DNA from: GCA-2715965 sp047608975
GTDB lineage: Bacteria > Verrucomicrobiota > Verrucomicrobiia > Limisphaerales > JAYPXF01
Direction of reading: 5' to 3'
DNA length: 64,000 nucleotides
Assembly (NCBI GenBank): GCA_047608975.1
Contig: JBLFYM010000006.1
Coordinates: 1 to 64,000, forward strand
Below the pieces are notes generated by a model. The model made no database searches, had not been told where the DNA came from, and was given only the letters and a program-made list of their open reading frames with translations. The translations under genes and the position numbers were made by a program. This document shows positions 11,648 through 21,047 of this stretch, one piece after another (the first letter of the stretch is position 1; each line of letters opens with the position of its first letter).

Positions 11648-12934
11648 TCATCGCTTTTGCAATTCCTTCAACTTTCGTGCCGCCAGATTGTTCTTCTTTC
11701 GGGCGGCCGACTCGAGCAGCTTCATCCCCTTCGCTCGATCCTCCGCCACTCCGCGCCCGTCCAGATATCTCAATCCCAGACTGTATTCCGCCGAAGAGTA
11801 ACCCTGCTTGATTCTCCGCTCCAAGTAAGCCACCGCGCGTCGGTCCGATGCCGCCTTCTTCTTCTCCTGTTCTTTTTTGCGTTTTCCCGCCGCTGCACTT
11901 GCCGCGTTGTCCCGCTCCGCGCGCATGGAAGCGCCGCGTTTGGCCGCCGCCGCCTCCACTCGCGCGATCATTGGCGCAGACGGATTCCCACCGAAGTCGT
12001 ATGCCTTCAATGGGCGTACGGGTTGAACCGACGAGCCTTGCGGCATGACAAACGTTCCATTGCTCCGGGCCAGAAAGCCAATCTGCTCCGACCGATCCAC
12101 CCCGCCCAATCCCGGCACGTTCGTCAGATAGATCAGCTCATCTCTGCCGTGATAGGTCTTTAACAGACGCGCAACCAACGCGTTGTCCAATTTGGACTCG
12201 ACCCGGGCCGCGAAAAAATTCCAGCCCCCCGGAAAATGGATCACCCCATTTCTTACCGCATAATCCAACGAACGCAAATCCGTCACCGTATTTCCAAACA
12301 GACGGTAAGGGGCACGAAACGCCACGCTCACAAATTGCTGATAAGTCTCATCGTTCATCCGCACGGGATTCGGCGCCACGGTCGGTGGCAATTCCGGAAA
12401 CTCAATTTTGAGCACTTGCGTCGGACGTCGCGGCATCCGCTTGAGGACCGGCACGACCGCCACCGCTTTTTCAGGCGGCTTCACCTCCCGCGCAGCGTCG
12501 GCCCCAGCGACATTCGCGCTCTTCTGTTCTGCCTTTGCCCGGCGGGTCGCTTCCTCAACAAAGACGTAAACAAAGAAGCACGCCACCAACAGCAACGTGC
12601 AACCGATTCCGATGAGCAATCCCCGATCCCCCTGGCGCGCTGGCGTTGGCGCTGGCGCGGACACGGGACCTGCAATCTCTGGCAGCGGCTGCGCCTCAAC
12701 CTTTTCTTCACTCTTCGGTGCCGGAACCGCCTCCGGCAACGGAGGCGGTTCGATCGCGTACTCATCCAGCGATTCCTCGGGTATGGACAGGAACCTGTAA
12801 ACCTCCCCGCCGTCGATCGTCACCCCATCAAGAACCGTCACCTCGCCACATTCCGGACACGCCATCTCCCCCCCCTCCTGCGGGTCATCGTAACGGATCG
12901 CGTGATCGCAATTTGGACAGTACTTTTTTGGCAT
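11648..12934 (-). CDS. Zinc-ribbon membrane protein with Sel1-like C-terminus
   Basis: A 428-residue protein of mixed architecture. An N-terminal zinc ribbon (CPNC near residue 6 and CPEC near 27) is followed by a Pro-rich linker, a transmembrane helix (about 105-123), an exported domain of unknown fold (about 165-320), a Lys/Ala-rich coiled segment and a C-terminal Sel1-type repeat (YSLGLRYLDGRGV). The cytoplasmic zinc ribbon followed by one helix is a frequent Verrucomicrobiota design. It is encoded 79 bases ahead of the glycosyltransferase and probably heads this operon. Function is unknown; a scaffold or sensing role at the envelope would fit but is not shown. Confidence 0.7.
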   Translation of the reverse strand: MPKKYCPNCDHAIRYDDPQEGGEMACPECGEVTVLDGVTIDGGEVYRFLSIPEESLDEYAIEPPPLPEAVPAPKSEEKVEAQPLPEIAGPVSAPAPTPARQGDRGLLIGIGCTLLLVACFFVYVFVEEATRRAKAEQKSANVAGADAAREVKPPEKAVAVVPVLKRMPRRPTQVLKIEFPELPPTVAPNPVRMNDETYQQFVSVAFRAPYRLFGNTVTDLRSLDYAVRNGVIHFPGGWNFFAARVESKLDNALVARLLKTYHGRDELIYLTNVPGLGGVDRSEQIGFLARSNGTFVMPQGSSVQPVRPLKAYDFGGNPSAPMIARVEAAAAKRGASMRAERDNAASAAAGKRKKEQEKKKAASDRRAVAYLERRIKQGYSSAEYSLGLRYLDGRGVAEDRAKGMKLLESAARKKNNLAARKLKELQKR

Positions 12935-13092
12935 GAGCCCGCCCGATAACGGCTGTTGAGCTTAGGTCACCACAACGAAGCCTGTCGAATCCGCATTGCT
13001 GCCACGATTCTCGAAAAAAAGAGACCGGTTCGAGCAGGTGTCCCAAGGCATATCGCCCGTGGTGGAAGTCAGCTATTGAACCGCGTCCGTGA

Positions 13093-14430
13093 CTACCGCT
13101 CCCCGTGGACCGGGCGAGCCGGATCCCGCGTCGTGTAAATTGCCAATGCCTGCGCCAATTGGCGGCCGACCGTCCGGTAGCCCTCCTGCGTGCTGTGTGG
13201 AGTATTCCAAACCGTCTCCAGCGTGCCCGAGATAGCATGCTGGCCGGCGTTATGCCTTACCCAGTTGCTGCTCATTCTCAACCGCTCCTCCTCCGTTTTC
13301 ACGTAGGAGGCCACTTTGTAGTGGGAAAGTAACGCCAGGGGTCCATCGATCGATTTCGCCGCAAGTGCGATCCACTCACGATAGTTGCGCTGCTGCATGG
13401 GACTGAGTTCCGACAGATTGAAAGGCCCGAAAAAATAGGGACGGCGCTCACTCGGGCCAGGGTTGTGCAGATCGATGAAAACATGGAGCTGATCTGCCGC
13501 GTTCAAGTCCATCAACCGCTTCTGTGCTGCGGCCACCTCCGGGTAAACCGGTTGGTCGGCCCAGTCACGGTTGTGATCGCGTGGAACTGCATCCTTCCCT
13601 CCTGCTCCCCGCGCGGCATTGTCCACATCCATGATTGGAATGTAATAAATCGTCGCCTGCTCCCTCAGCTTTGCCGCCCCGGGATCGTCGCTCGCAGCCC
13701 ACTCGATGAATCCGCGCCCAACCCAGCAACTGCCGGATTCCCAGGCATGCTGCCGCGCCTGCACCCACACACCCAATTTGCCACTGCCGACACGAATGCC
13801 ATTGACCGGCCTACCGCCTCGCGTTTTCGCCAGTTCGAAGCGCTCGGATGCTCGTGGCAATTTTTCGGCGATAAGCCTCAGCAATTTCTCGGCATCGGAG
13901 GGCACAAACGGAGGCCCCCAGGCCAACCAGATTCGTTGTGCTGGCGCCTCGAAGGTGTAGGTCGCGATCCGATTCGCGCCCATAGACGCAGGCGGCGATT
14001 GGGTGAAGATCACATTGTCGCTGCTGATGGCAACGCGCTGCGGCTGGGCCCAGCTGGCGGCCAATACCCGGGTGGCCCGAAATGGTTTCGGGTTCGCGCT
14101 GATTTTGAGCGTGACGGTCTTGCCCTCTTCCAGCCCGTCGACCCGGAAATACCACCAGCACGGCCAGCCGCGCTCAAAATTGAGTGCCGGACAAATGTGG
14201 ATTATCTGAGCTTTCGGATCGATCTCAACGATCTCAGCCGAAGCTCCCGGGAAATCCGTACTCACACTGAGTTTCGTTTCCGCTACCGCAGTGAGGCTGG
14301 AGACAAGCCCCAACAGCGCGAAAGCAAATGCCCGCCCGGAAAATGCTTTTCTGTCCGGACCTCGCGTTCGCCGAGGGATGTCGGGCCAAGATTGACCGCG
14401 TGAGGTGAAGAGAGGAGCGACTTCTTTCAT
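13093..14430 (-). CDS. Secreted M14-family metallocarboxypeptidase-like protein
   Basis: A 445-residue protein: an N-terminal hydrophobic export segment (AFAFALLGLVSSLTAVAET), a beta-sandwich domain (about 55-165) and an M14 peptidase domain. Zinc ligands are visible as RQHAWES (His and Glu) and DLHNPG (His), and the catalytic Glu is in GTLETVW. The N-terminal sandwich plus M14 domain matches the M14_6-like subgroup acting on peptides or modified amino acids. The ATG at 14430 is used; no methionine lies closer to the signal segment, so about 30 residues precede it, which is long. It follows the alpha/beta hydrolase gene by 25 bases and is probably co-transcribed. Confidence 0.8.
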   Translation of the reverse strand: MKEVAPLFTSRGQSWPDIPRRTRGPDRKAFSGRAFAFALLGLVSSLTAVAETKLSVSTDFPGASAEIVEIDPKAQIIHICPALNFERGWPCWWYFRVDGLEEGKTVTLKISANPKPFRATRVLAASWAQPQRVAISSDNVIFTQSPPASMGANRIATYTFEAPAQRIWLAWGPPFVPSDAEKLLRLIAEKLPRASERFELAKTRGGRPVNGIRVGSGKLGVWVQARQHAWESGSCWVGRGFIEWAASDDPGAAKLREQATIYYIPIMDVDNAARGAGGKDAVPRDHNRDWADQPVYPEVAAAQKRLMDLNAADQLHVFIDLHNPGPSERRPYFFGPFNLSELSPMQQRNYREWIALAAKSIDGPLALLSHYKVASYVKTEEERLRMSSNWVRHNAGQHAISGTLETVWNTPHSTQEGYRTVGRQLAQALAIYTTRDPARPVHGER

Positions 14431-14455
14431 GGTAGGATTCAAACTTTGCCAGCCA

Positions 14456-15796
14456 TCAAATCAGCGTGCGGCTCAACCATCGGTCATACCACGCGAACGT
14501 CAGCCGCCGGGCGACACCCGGATAGCTGTGACCGCCAGGAAAGGAAAACCAGCTGAAACAATCCGCGGCTCCGATGCCGGCAAGAATTCCCGGAATTCGC
14601 TGGGGCGCGACGCGGTGTTGGGATTCGTAGTACTTCAGCGTTTCGGCATAACCGATGCGCTGCTGCCGCGCCGCCACCACGCTGGGCAGTCCTTTCTCAT
14701 CCTTCCAGTTCATGTAAACCTTGAAAGCCTCCAGGCACTTCGGAAACGTCTTGTGGTTATGAAACTCGTATTCCGTCGAGATGATCATCAGCGGCCGCGG
14801 TGCCACCATCATCATCAGATCATCGAAATCCACCGGAATGGGTCTGGTCTGATCCTCGATGTAGGGACGGAAGTTTTTGATGTAGATGTAGGGACCACTG
14901 TTGGTCTTGAACCCAAAACGTTTCTCGAGCGTCTTGCTGCTCGTCGGCGGATCAATGCCCTTTTTCCACGGCGTCCACGAGGTCGGTACCCGGGACCAGT
15001 GCGAAACCTTGCGATGCCAATCAAGGACGCCGCCATTGCTGATCGTGGCCGTGATCCGTGGCTCAAACGCCGCCGCGAACAGCGCCGTATGTCCGCCCAA
15101 TGACCAACCGGTGCAGCCAATCTGTTCGTGGTCCACGAAATCCAACGTTTGCAGAAAGTCCACACTGCGCATGACGTCCCAAATGCTCTTGCCGATGATC
15201 GACCACTCGGGATGTTTGAGATAGAAACCGCGGGTATCCATCACCCGCTCATCGGGTTTGATTCGCTCGCCATCGGTGAGCAGATCAATGCTCAACGTGA
15301 CGAAGCCATGGCGCGCCAGTTCGAGGCCGGAGGCGGCTCCCACTTGCGGATCACGCGGCGGATCCACCGGACGCCGGCCTGAAAGTCCGATGGTACTGTC
15401 CTTGCCAGACCCCCAAGTGGTGCTGTGCAGGCAGACGATCGCTGGCGTTGGTTTCTTGTAGGCCGCATCTGGAACCAACAGCCACGCGGTGACACGATCA
15501 TCCGACTCGGCCTGAAAGCTCACATGATAACGCGTGATCCCATCTTCCTGCGCAACCTTCTTCATGACGGGTCGCAGCGCCGGAATCTCGGTCGGGAAGT
15601 CGCCCAGCAGATCGAGCCACGCCCGTTCGATTTTCTTCCTCCGCCCTGGCCACAAGAGTCCCGGATCGGTTTCAGCTTTGGTAGCTCTGCTTTTCTCCGC
15701 AGCCAGTCCGACCTTCGGAAAAAAGGCTACTCCTCCCAGCGCCGGGAGGCCTAGCTCAAGCACCTTGCGACGACTAATTCTTGATTCTTGTTCCAT
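14456..15796 (-). CDS. Tat-exported alpha/beta hydrolase (acetylxylan-esterase/dienelactone-hydrolase type)
   Basis: A 446-residue alpha/beta hydrolase. The start ATG at 15796 gives a twin-arginine type leader (ISRRKVLELGLPALGG), so export via Tat is likely. The nucleophile elbow is GWSLGG, and a His near the C-terminus in PGGHSYPG completes the triad. Size and the insert after the nucleophile resemble secreted planctomycetal and verrucomicrobial esterases annotated as acetylxylan esterase-like. The neighbouring M14 peptidase suggests a small degradation operon for environmental polymers. The substrate is not readable. Confidence 0.78.
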   Translation of the reverse strand: MEQESRISRRKVLELGLPALGGVAFFPKVGLAAEKSRATKAETDPGLLWPGRRKKIERAWLDLLGDFPTEIPALRPVMKKVAQEDGITRYHVSFQAESDDRVTAWLLVPDAAYKKPTPAIVCLHSTTWGSGKDSTIGLSGRRPVDPPRDPQVGAASGLELARHGFVTLSIDLLTDGERIKPDERVMDTRGFYLKHPEWSIIGKSIWDVMRSVDFLQTLDFVDHEQIGCTGWSLGGHTALFAAAFEPRITATISNGGVLDWHRKVSHWSRVPTSWTPWKKGIDPPTSSKTLEKRFGFKTNSGPYIYIKNFRPYIEDQTRPIPVDFDDLMMMVAPRPLMIISTEYEFHNHKTFPKCLEAFKVYMNWKDEKGLPSVVAARQQRIGYAETLKYYESQHRVAPQRIPGILAGIGAADCFSWFSFPGGHSYPGVARRLTFAWYDRWLSRTLI

Positions 15797-16094
15797 AGTT
15801 TCAACGAGCCGGTGACACATCACCACATTGGCGTGCGCGAAATCGGATTCGGCTACGACCCGTATTCGAATCCGAGACGCGGTCAACCAGGGTGTTCTGA
15901 TTCAATGACGAAAACTTCGCGGATTGCTGCTCCAACAGGAAATAAGATCGGGGCATGATCTGAACAGCGCTGGTAAATCATAGTGGCTGCCATGACCGTT
16001 CCGGGAGTGCAGATCCTTCGTTCTCAGAGGTGTCACTTGCGATGCCATTCTTGTTCGCCAAACGATCCTCGGATCAGGCCGTAGTTTTGGACCG

Positions 16095-16322
16095 TTACCA
16101 TTCGAGCCGGCGAGAGAACGATCGGGCGCCTTCTCCGGACGGCTGTCCAAAGAGCAGGTTTTCGATGCTGATGTTCTCATCGAGTTCCAGCCAATGAATG
16201 CCGTGACCACCACCCGCCAGCTCCCATTTCTGAAGATCGCCGGTCCGGGCATGTGAGGGGCGCCGATTCTGATGCTGGTGGGCATTGTAGCGGAAGAGCA
16301 AGCGTAGACGGGGTATTCCCAA
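16095..16322 (-). pseudogene. Remnant of a DUF2442 (DUF4160/DUF2442-type) gene
   Basis: A short open stretch whose second half reads LQKWELAGGGHGIHWLELDE followed by NISIENLLFG. This is the signature of the DUF2442 domain, which usually follows a DUF4160 domain in small toxin-antitoxin-like pairs. The normal PRL-to-HA joint is interrupted by about 15 extra residues, and a DUF4160-like start (MPTSIRIG) appears in another frame, so at least one frameshift or rearrangement has occurred. No full-length gene can be built. It is the only recognisable object in the 570-base gap between the hydrolase (15796) and the DUF1552 gene (16369); I see nothing in 15797-16094. Confidence 0.45.
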
Positions 16323-16368
16323 TGGTTGTTATGAATAGTGGCGGTTATGGATTGGTTCGTGACCCAGT

Positions 16369-17703
16369 TCAGCTCAACTCCGGCAGTTCTCCGGTGCTTT
16401 CGTTGAAGCTGTCGATGTTGTGGCCGAGGCGTTTGAGGATGGAGAGGTAGAGGTTGCAGAGTCGGGTGTCTTTTTCGAACTCGATGTGGCGGCCGGGTTT
16501 GAGTTGGCCGCCGGCGCGGCCAGCGAGGAGGATAGGGAGGTTGGCGCTGGTGTGGGAATTACCGTCGCGCATGTTGTTTCCAAACATGATCATCGAATTA
16601 TCGAGGAGGGATCGTTCGCCCTCTTTGATCGCGTGGAGTTTCTGCAGGAATTCCACGTATTTGCCGACGCAGTATTCGTTCGCGATCTGGTAGCCTTCCA
16701 GCTTCTCTTTTCTGTTCGCGTGATGGGCCATGCCGTGGAGGCCGCCGCAGATCTTGTCGACGAAGGAGAAATCGATTCCGCTGGAGCTTCGTCCCATCAT
16801 GAAGGTGGCGACCCGGGTGCGATCGGTCTGGAAGGCCAGGGTCATGATGTCGATCATCCGACTCAGATGCTCGTCATGTGACTTTGCCCGTCCGGGTTCG
16901 GGAATGCGGCCGGCCAAGAGGGATTTCGGAACGGGGCGCTGATTCTTTTCGGAGAAATTGAGTTTCTTCTCCAGGCTGCGCACGGAGGTCAGATACTCAT
17001 CGAGGCGATGCCGGTCATCTTGGGACACCGTCTTCATGAGGCCGCTAATACTTTCAAGCGTCATGTCGATGACACTGCGTGTGTCTCCGAGGCCAGAGGT
17101 CTTGCCAAACAGTCGATCGAAGGCCAGTCGGGGAAAACGTTCACGGGCCAGTGGGGTGGTGGGGGTCAACCATGAGATCGAATTGCCGTAGAGCTGCGTG
17201 ATGCGCTCGCCGGTGTCAACGCCGGTCCACTCGGGTTCGGTGGAAAGTTCCAAGGAGGGCAGCAGCGTTTGGTCGGCCAGTTTCCGGGCGGCGGCCTGAT
17301 CCACGGAGACGCCGCATTGGATGTCGCTGCCCATGCTGCGCTTGACGCCGGTGCCGACCAGGAAGTTGGAGGTGCCGCCGTAGTGCCCGCTGGTCGGGCG
17401 ATCGCGGCCTTTCTTGAGGTCGTGATTGAGATTTGTCAGGACCAGGACTTCATCGCGGATGGGTTCCAGCGGTCGGAGGGTCTTGGACAGTTTGTAGTCC
17501 GCCCCGGTCCCTTCGGGCGTCCATTCGAAAGGATTGATCCCGTTGGGCTGGTAGATCACACCGAAGCGCAGGGGATGCTTGGCGGCCTCCTTCTTGTCGG
17601 CACCCCAAAGGACTGTTTCCAGCCAGGGGAGTCCGAGGCTGACGCCAGCCATGCCCTTGAGGGCCGATCTACGATTCAGGTTCCAGGTCTTTTTGTTGAG
17701 CAT
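16369..17703 (-). CDS. DUF1552 (HXXSHH) secreted protein, copy A
   Basis: A 444-residue exported protein with a Tat-like leader (LNRRSALKG) starting at the ATG at 17703. The DUF1552 family, also named HXXSHH, pairs with DUF1592 cytochromes in Planctomycetota and Verrucomicrobiota; here the name-giving motif is HGMAHH, so the usual Ser is Ala. Other family marks are YQPNGINPFEW and MFGNNMRDG near the C-terminus. It follows the DUF1592 gene copy A (137 bases) and is probably its partner. The family has no established biochemical activity; extracellular oxidation or degradation is assumed from the haem-containing partner. Confidence 0.88.
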   Translation of the reverse strand: MLNKKTWNLNRRSALKGMAGVSLGLPWLETVLWGADKKEAAKHPLRFGVIYQPNGINPFEWTPEGTGADYKLSKTLRPLEPIRDEVLVLTNLNHDLKKGRDRPTSGHYGGTSNFLVGTGVKRSMGSDIQCGVSVDQAAARKLADQTLLPSLELSTEPEWTGVDTGERITQLYGNSISWLTPTTPLARERFPRLAFDRLFGKTSGLGDTRSVIDMTLESISGLMKTVSQDDRHRLDEYLTSVRSLEKKLNFSEKNQRPVPKSLLAGRIPEPGRAKSHDEHLSRMIDIMTLAFQTDRTRVATFMMGRSSSGIDFSFVDKICGGLHGMAHHANRKEKLEGYQIANEYCVGKYVEFLQKLHAIKEGERSLLDNSMIMFGNNMRDGNSHTSANLPILLAGRAGGQLKPGRHIEFEKDTRLCNLYLSILKRLGHNIDSFNESTGELPELS

Positions 17704-17840
17704 GAGCAGTGGCCATTCGGAGTTAAAGAAACAGGCGAGGGTGTTTAGATACGAAAACTGAATTGGTGGCAAAAATATGCGGCTCAGCGGCTACGATTCT
17801 GGAAACAGTCCGGAACGAGGCGTTCCTATTCCAATTTTCG

Positions 17841-20800
17841 TCATTCAGCATGAGCCAAGTATGCTTTCTCTCTGCGGTATCTGAAGGGGTAGCTCTTGAT
17901 GATAGCGGTGGCAAGGGCGGAGAACCGGTGGTCGTTGTCCTTCAATTCAGCGACCGTTTTCCGGATGACGCTTTCGTCGTAGTATTCGAGGCTGCGTCCC
18001 AACGCGAACCCGAGGCTCTTTTGTGCCATCTGATGCAGGAAGGCATCCCGCTTCTCGCTCATCAAATAGCGCTTCAAGCCGGCCAGCCCGTTCAGCTGCG
18101 GGCCGCCCTTCACATCTCCCATTGCGTCCACCGCTTGGCCGTTCGCTTCCTTGCTCCGGAAACGGCCGATGGCGTCGTAGTTTTCCAGGGTGAATCCAAA
18201 GGGATCGATGCGTTCATGGCAGACCGCGCAATTCGGATTGGTGCTGTGCGAAGCCAGACGTTCCTTCGTGGTCAGCGTCTTGTTGCTCAATTTGGATTCA
18301 TCGATTTCGACGCCATCGGGTGGCGGCGGGACTTTGCCTCCGATCAAGGATTCCAGAATCCATTGACCTCGGATCACCGGGCTAGTTCGGTTGGGATAGG
18401 AGGTCGCCACCAGCACGCTGCCCATGGCCGGAAATCCACCGCGTTGATTCGTGGTCAGCTCGACCTTCCGCAGGTGGTCTCCCTTGATGTCGGGAATGCC
18501 GTAGTGTCCGGCCAAGGTCTCGTTGAGGAAGGCCGTTTTCGAATCCAGAATCTCCAACACGCTTTTGTCCTGCTTGACGAGGTCATCAAAGGTCATCACC
18601 GCTTCTTGATACATGGCCGCTTCGAGTTTTGCGGTGTAGTCGGGGAATAGTTTTGTATCCGGTTTCTTCTCGGAAAGGATCTTCCGAAAGCCAAGCCATT
18701 GACTGGCAAATTCTTGGGCCAGGGAAATTGACTTCGAATCCTTGAGCATGCGGCGAACCTGTTCCTCCAAAACACTTTCGTCCTGCAGACGGCCTTCTTT
18801 CGCCAACTTCATCAGGGTTTCATCCGGCATGGAACTCCAGAGGAAATACGACATCCGGCTGGCCATGGCGTAGTCGCCGACTTGCTGGGCGCTCTGCCCG
18901 GGGGCCTCATCTTCAATGCGGAACAGGAACTGCGGACGGGTCAGCAGGCTTTGGATTGTTCGTTGCGCCGCCTTCTGAAAATCGTCGGTCTCGCCAAGCG
19001 CTTTGTCGTAGATGCCGGCGATGACCCGGGCATCTGTCGTACTGACCGGACGGCGAGACGCTTTGCCCGCAAACGCCAACAGGGAATCTTTCATCCGTCC
19101 GTCCATTTCCTGCTGGAAGGCTTCGGCGGCTTTTCTCAGATTGTTCCACTGTTTCTGTTCGGATTCCGAAAGTTTTTCTGGAGCCCCCCGGTCTCGCGCC
19201 GCCAGATCCGAGAGTCGCGGATGTTCCTCCTTCTTCGTTTTCAACAGCTGCCCAAACTGCTTCTTCGTCACGAAAGTGAAGAAGTCTTTGATCGGCGTCC
19301 GCTTGGCGTATTCGACTTCCTGCCGGATGGCTTCGAGGCGCGTCTGGCCTGCCTTGTCCAGCGACACATCGATCATCTCCTTCGCGCCGGCGCTTTTTCC
19401 GTAGCCGACGAGCGATGAGAAGATGACCCACCACTTCTTCGCCTCTTCAATGGCGAAGTGGCCCGGCCCTCGATAGAAATGGGAGTGGGTGTGCTTGCCC
19501 TTGGGAAACGGGATCGATTCATCCTTCGCGTAGACTTGGACTGATCCCTTGTCGGTGGCCGACTTCTCCATGCCCATCGTGGCCTTGAACGACTTCGCAC
19601 CGGCCGGGAGTTTGAAGGAAAGCAAGGCCGGAGCTTCGATGTAGAAGCCGCGTTTAATTTCCTTGGACGCGGAACTTTCGAACTGTTTGCCGTCGGGAAA
19701 CTTGTCCCGATGGATTGCGCCTTCGCCCTGTTTTTCGATCAGTTCGAGATCGCCGAGATAAGCCACACTGCCATCCGTCAAGGTCACCTTGGGATCGTGG
19801 AGGACAATGCGGTCGAATTCGTTCCCGTCGTCCATGTCGCCCACGCTGAGATACAAGATCTTGGCATTCTCCCGGATGCTCGTTTTCACCTCCAGCCCGG
19901 GCACACCCGTGTAACGGGTGTGGGAAACGGCCAGTTGGACCTTGCCTGCGAAGTCGTCGTGAAACGCCTGCAGCTCTTCATCCGTGACACTCTCCCGACG
20001 GGCTTGGAGTTCCAACCAAGGATCGAGGACCCAATGGCCGTAATGACTCTTCCAACGACTGGTCTTGATATCCTTGTCCGCATTGATGAAGGCGATGGCC
20101 CAGCGATAGAAAACGCCCGGCATCAGTTTCTTCTCAATCGCGAGGTCATAGATCTCCTTGTGACTGGCCTCAGGATTCTCCAAGGCCAGTTTCATGGCGG
20201 GCATGAGGTAGGGCTTGTACTGCGTGCGGGGATTGTATTTCGGAAGCTTGTCGAAGAAGTCGTTGTAGAAATTGGTCAACTTGCGCTCAGCCCGAACGAG
20301 GTAGGCTCGCGGCGGATAAGTCGGTGAGAGATCGGCGGTGAAATTGATGCCTCGCGTGTAGCTCACGTCGGCATGACGCGAAATGTCCCGGGCCGCCTTG
20401 AAGTATTTCTCCACCATGAGTGGAAGCATCGTCATCGCCTCGGCGTTATTGTCGAAGCCCTCCCCTCCTCCGCCGTCGCCAGAGAAATACCGCGCCGGTC
20501 TCAGATTGACCCCGGTCAGGTCGCGGATCGTGTTGTCGTATTCGGCCTTGTTCAGGCGGCGCAGGTTGTGTTTCCCCGGATCCTTGACGGACTCGTAATC
20601 AAATTCATCGATCGTTTTCCGGATCCACGAGGTCAGCTTGGCAATTTCCGCCGCGGTCGGACGGATTTTCCGATCCTCCGGAGGCATCACACCCGTTTCG
20701 ACCTGATCGATGACGCTGAACCATTTCTGCAGGTGGACCAGAATATCTTTCTCGGTCTGGTAGGCTTCAAAATTCAGGCCGGCTTTGCGCTTCTTGTTCC

Positions 20801-20963
20801 CGTGGCAATCCGTGCAATGCTTTCTGAGAATAGGTTTGATGGTATCGTAGCCCTCTTCGAATCCGGCCTGAAGCGGGGACAGCGGCAACAGCCCAAGGAT
20901 TCCCGTGCCAATCCAGGCCTTCACGCGCCAGCGGGTTCGCATTCGTTTCAGAGTCGCAGTCAT
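17841..20963 (-). CDS. DUF1592/PSD-type multidomain c-type cytochrome, copy A
   Basis: A 1040-residue exported protein with the order typical of the family: PSCyt1 haem domain with CTDCH, DUF1587 (LRRLNKAEYDNTIRDL), a carbohydrate-binding-like middle, then DUF1595, DUF1592 (MSYFLWSSMPDETLM), DUF1588 with a second haem motif CAVCH (PNCAVCHERIDPFG) and DUF1585 at the end. Start chosen at the ATG at 20963, which precedes a signal helix (WIGTGILGLLPLSPLQAG). Compared with copy B it is about 230 residues longer, mainly through an insert between DUF1587 and DUF1595 (about residues 230-560). Such proteins are thought to be periplasmic or outer-surface electron-transfer enzymes; no substrate is established. 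Confidence 0.92.
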   Translation of the reverse strand: MTATLKRMRTRWRVKAWIGTGILGLLPLSPLQAGFEEGYDTIKPILRKHCTDCHGNKKRKAGLNFEAYQTEKDILVHLQKWFSVIDQVETGVMPPEDRKIRPTAAEIAKLTSWIRKTIDEFDYESVKDPGKHNLRRLNKAEYDNTIRDLTGVNLRPARYFSGDGGGGEGFDNNAEAMTMLPLMVEKYFKAARDISRHADVSYTRGINFTADLSPTYPPRAYLVRAERKLTNFYNDFFDKLPKYNPRTQYKPYLMPAMKLALENPEASHKEIYDLAIEKKLMPGVFYRWAIAFINADKDIKTSRWKSHYGHWVLDPWLELQARRESVTDEELQAFHDDFAGKVQLAVSHTRYTGVPGLEVKTSIRENAKILYLSVGDMDDGNEFDRIVLHDPKVTLTDGSVAYLGDLELIEKQGEGAIHRDKFPDGKQFESSASKEIKRGFYIEAPALLSFKLPAGAKSFKATMGMEKSATDKGSVQVYAKDESIPFPKGKHTHSHFYRGPGHFAIEEAKKWWVIFSSLVGYGKSAGAKEMIDVSLDKAGQTRLEAIRQEVEYAKRTPIKDFFTFVTKKQFGQLLKTKKEEHPRLSDLAARDRGAPEKLSESEQKQWNNLRKAAEAFQQEMDGRMKDSLLAFAGKASRRPVSTTDARVIAGIYDKALGETDDFQKAAQRTIQSLLTRPQFLFRIEDEAPGQSAQQVGDYAMASRMSYFLWSSMPDETLMKLAKEGRLQDESVLEEQVRRMLKDSKSISLAQEFASQWLGFRKILSEKKPDTKLFPDYTAKLEAAMYQEAVMTFDDLVKQDKSVLEILDSKTAFLNETLAGHYGIPDIKGDHLRKVELTTNQRGGFPAMGSVLVATSYPNRTSPVIRGQWILESLIGGKVPPPPDGVEIDESKLSNKTLTTKERLASHSTNPNCAVCHERIDPFGFTLENYDAIGRFRSKEANGQAVDAMGDVKGGPQLNGLAGLKRYLMSEKRDAFLHQMAQKSLGFALGRSLEYYDESVIRKTVAELKDNDHRFSALATAIIKSYPFRYRREKAYLAHAE

Positions 20964-21047
20964 TGAGGCAAAGACATCATGTTTGGGGTGGCTGAACTTC
21001 TGCCAGCTTATCTCAGCCAGTCTCAACTAGTCGACGCGGAGATCGAC

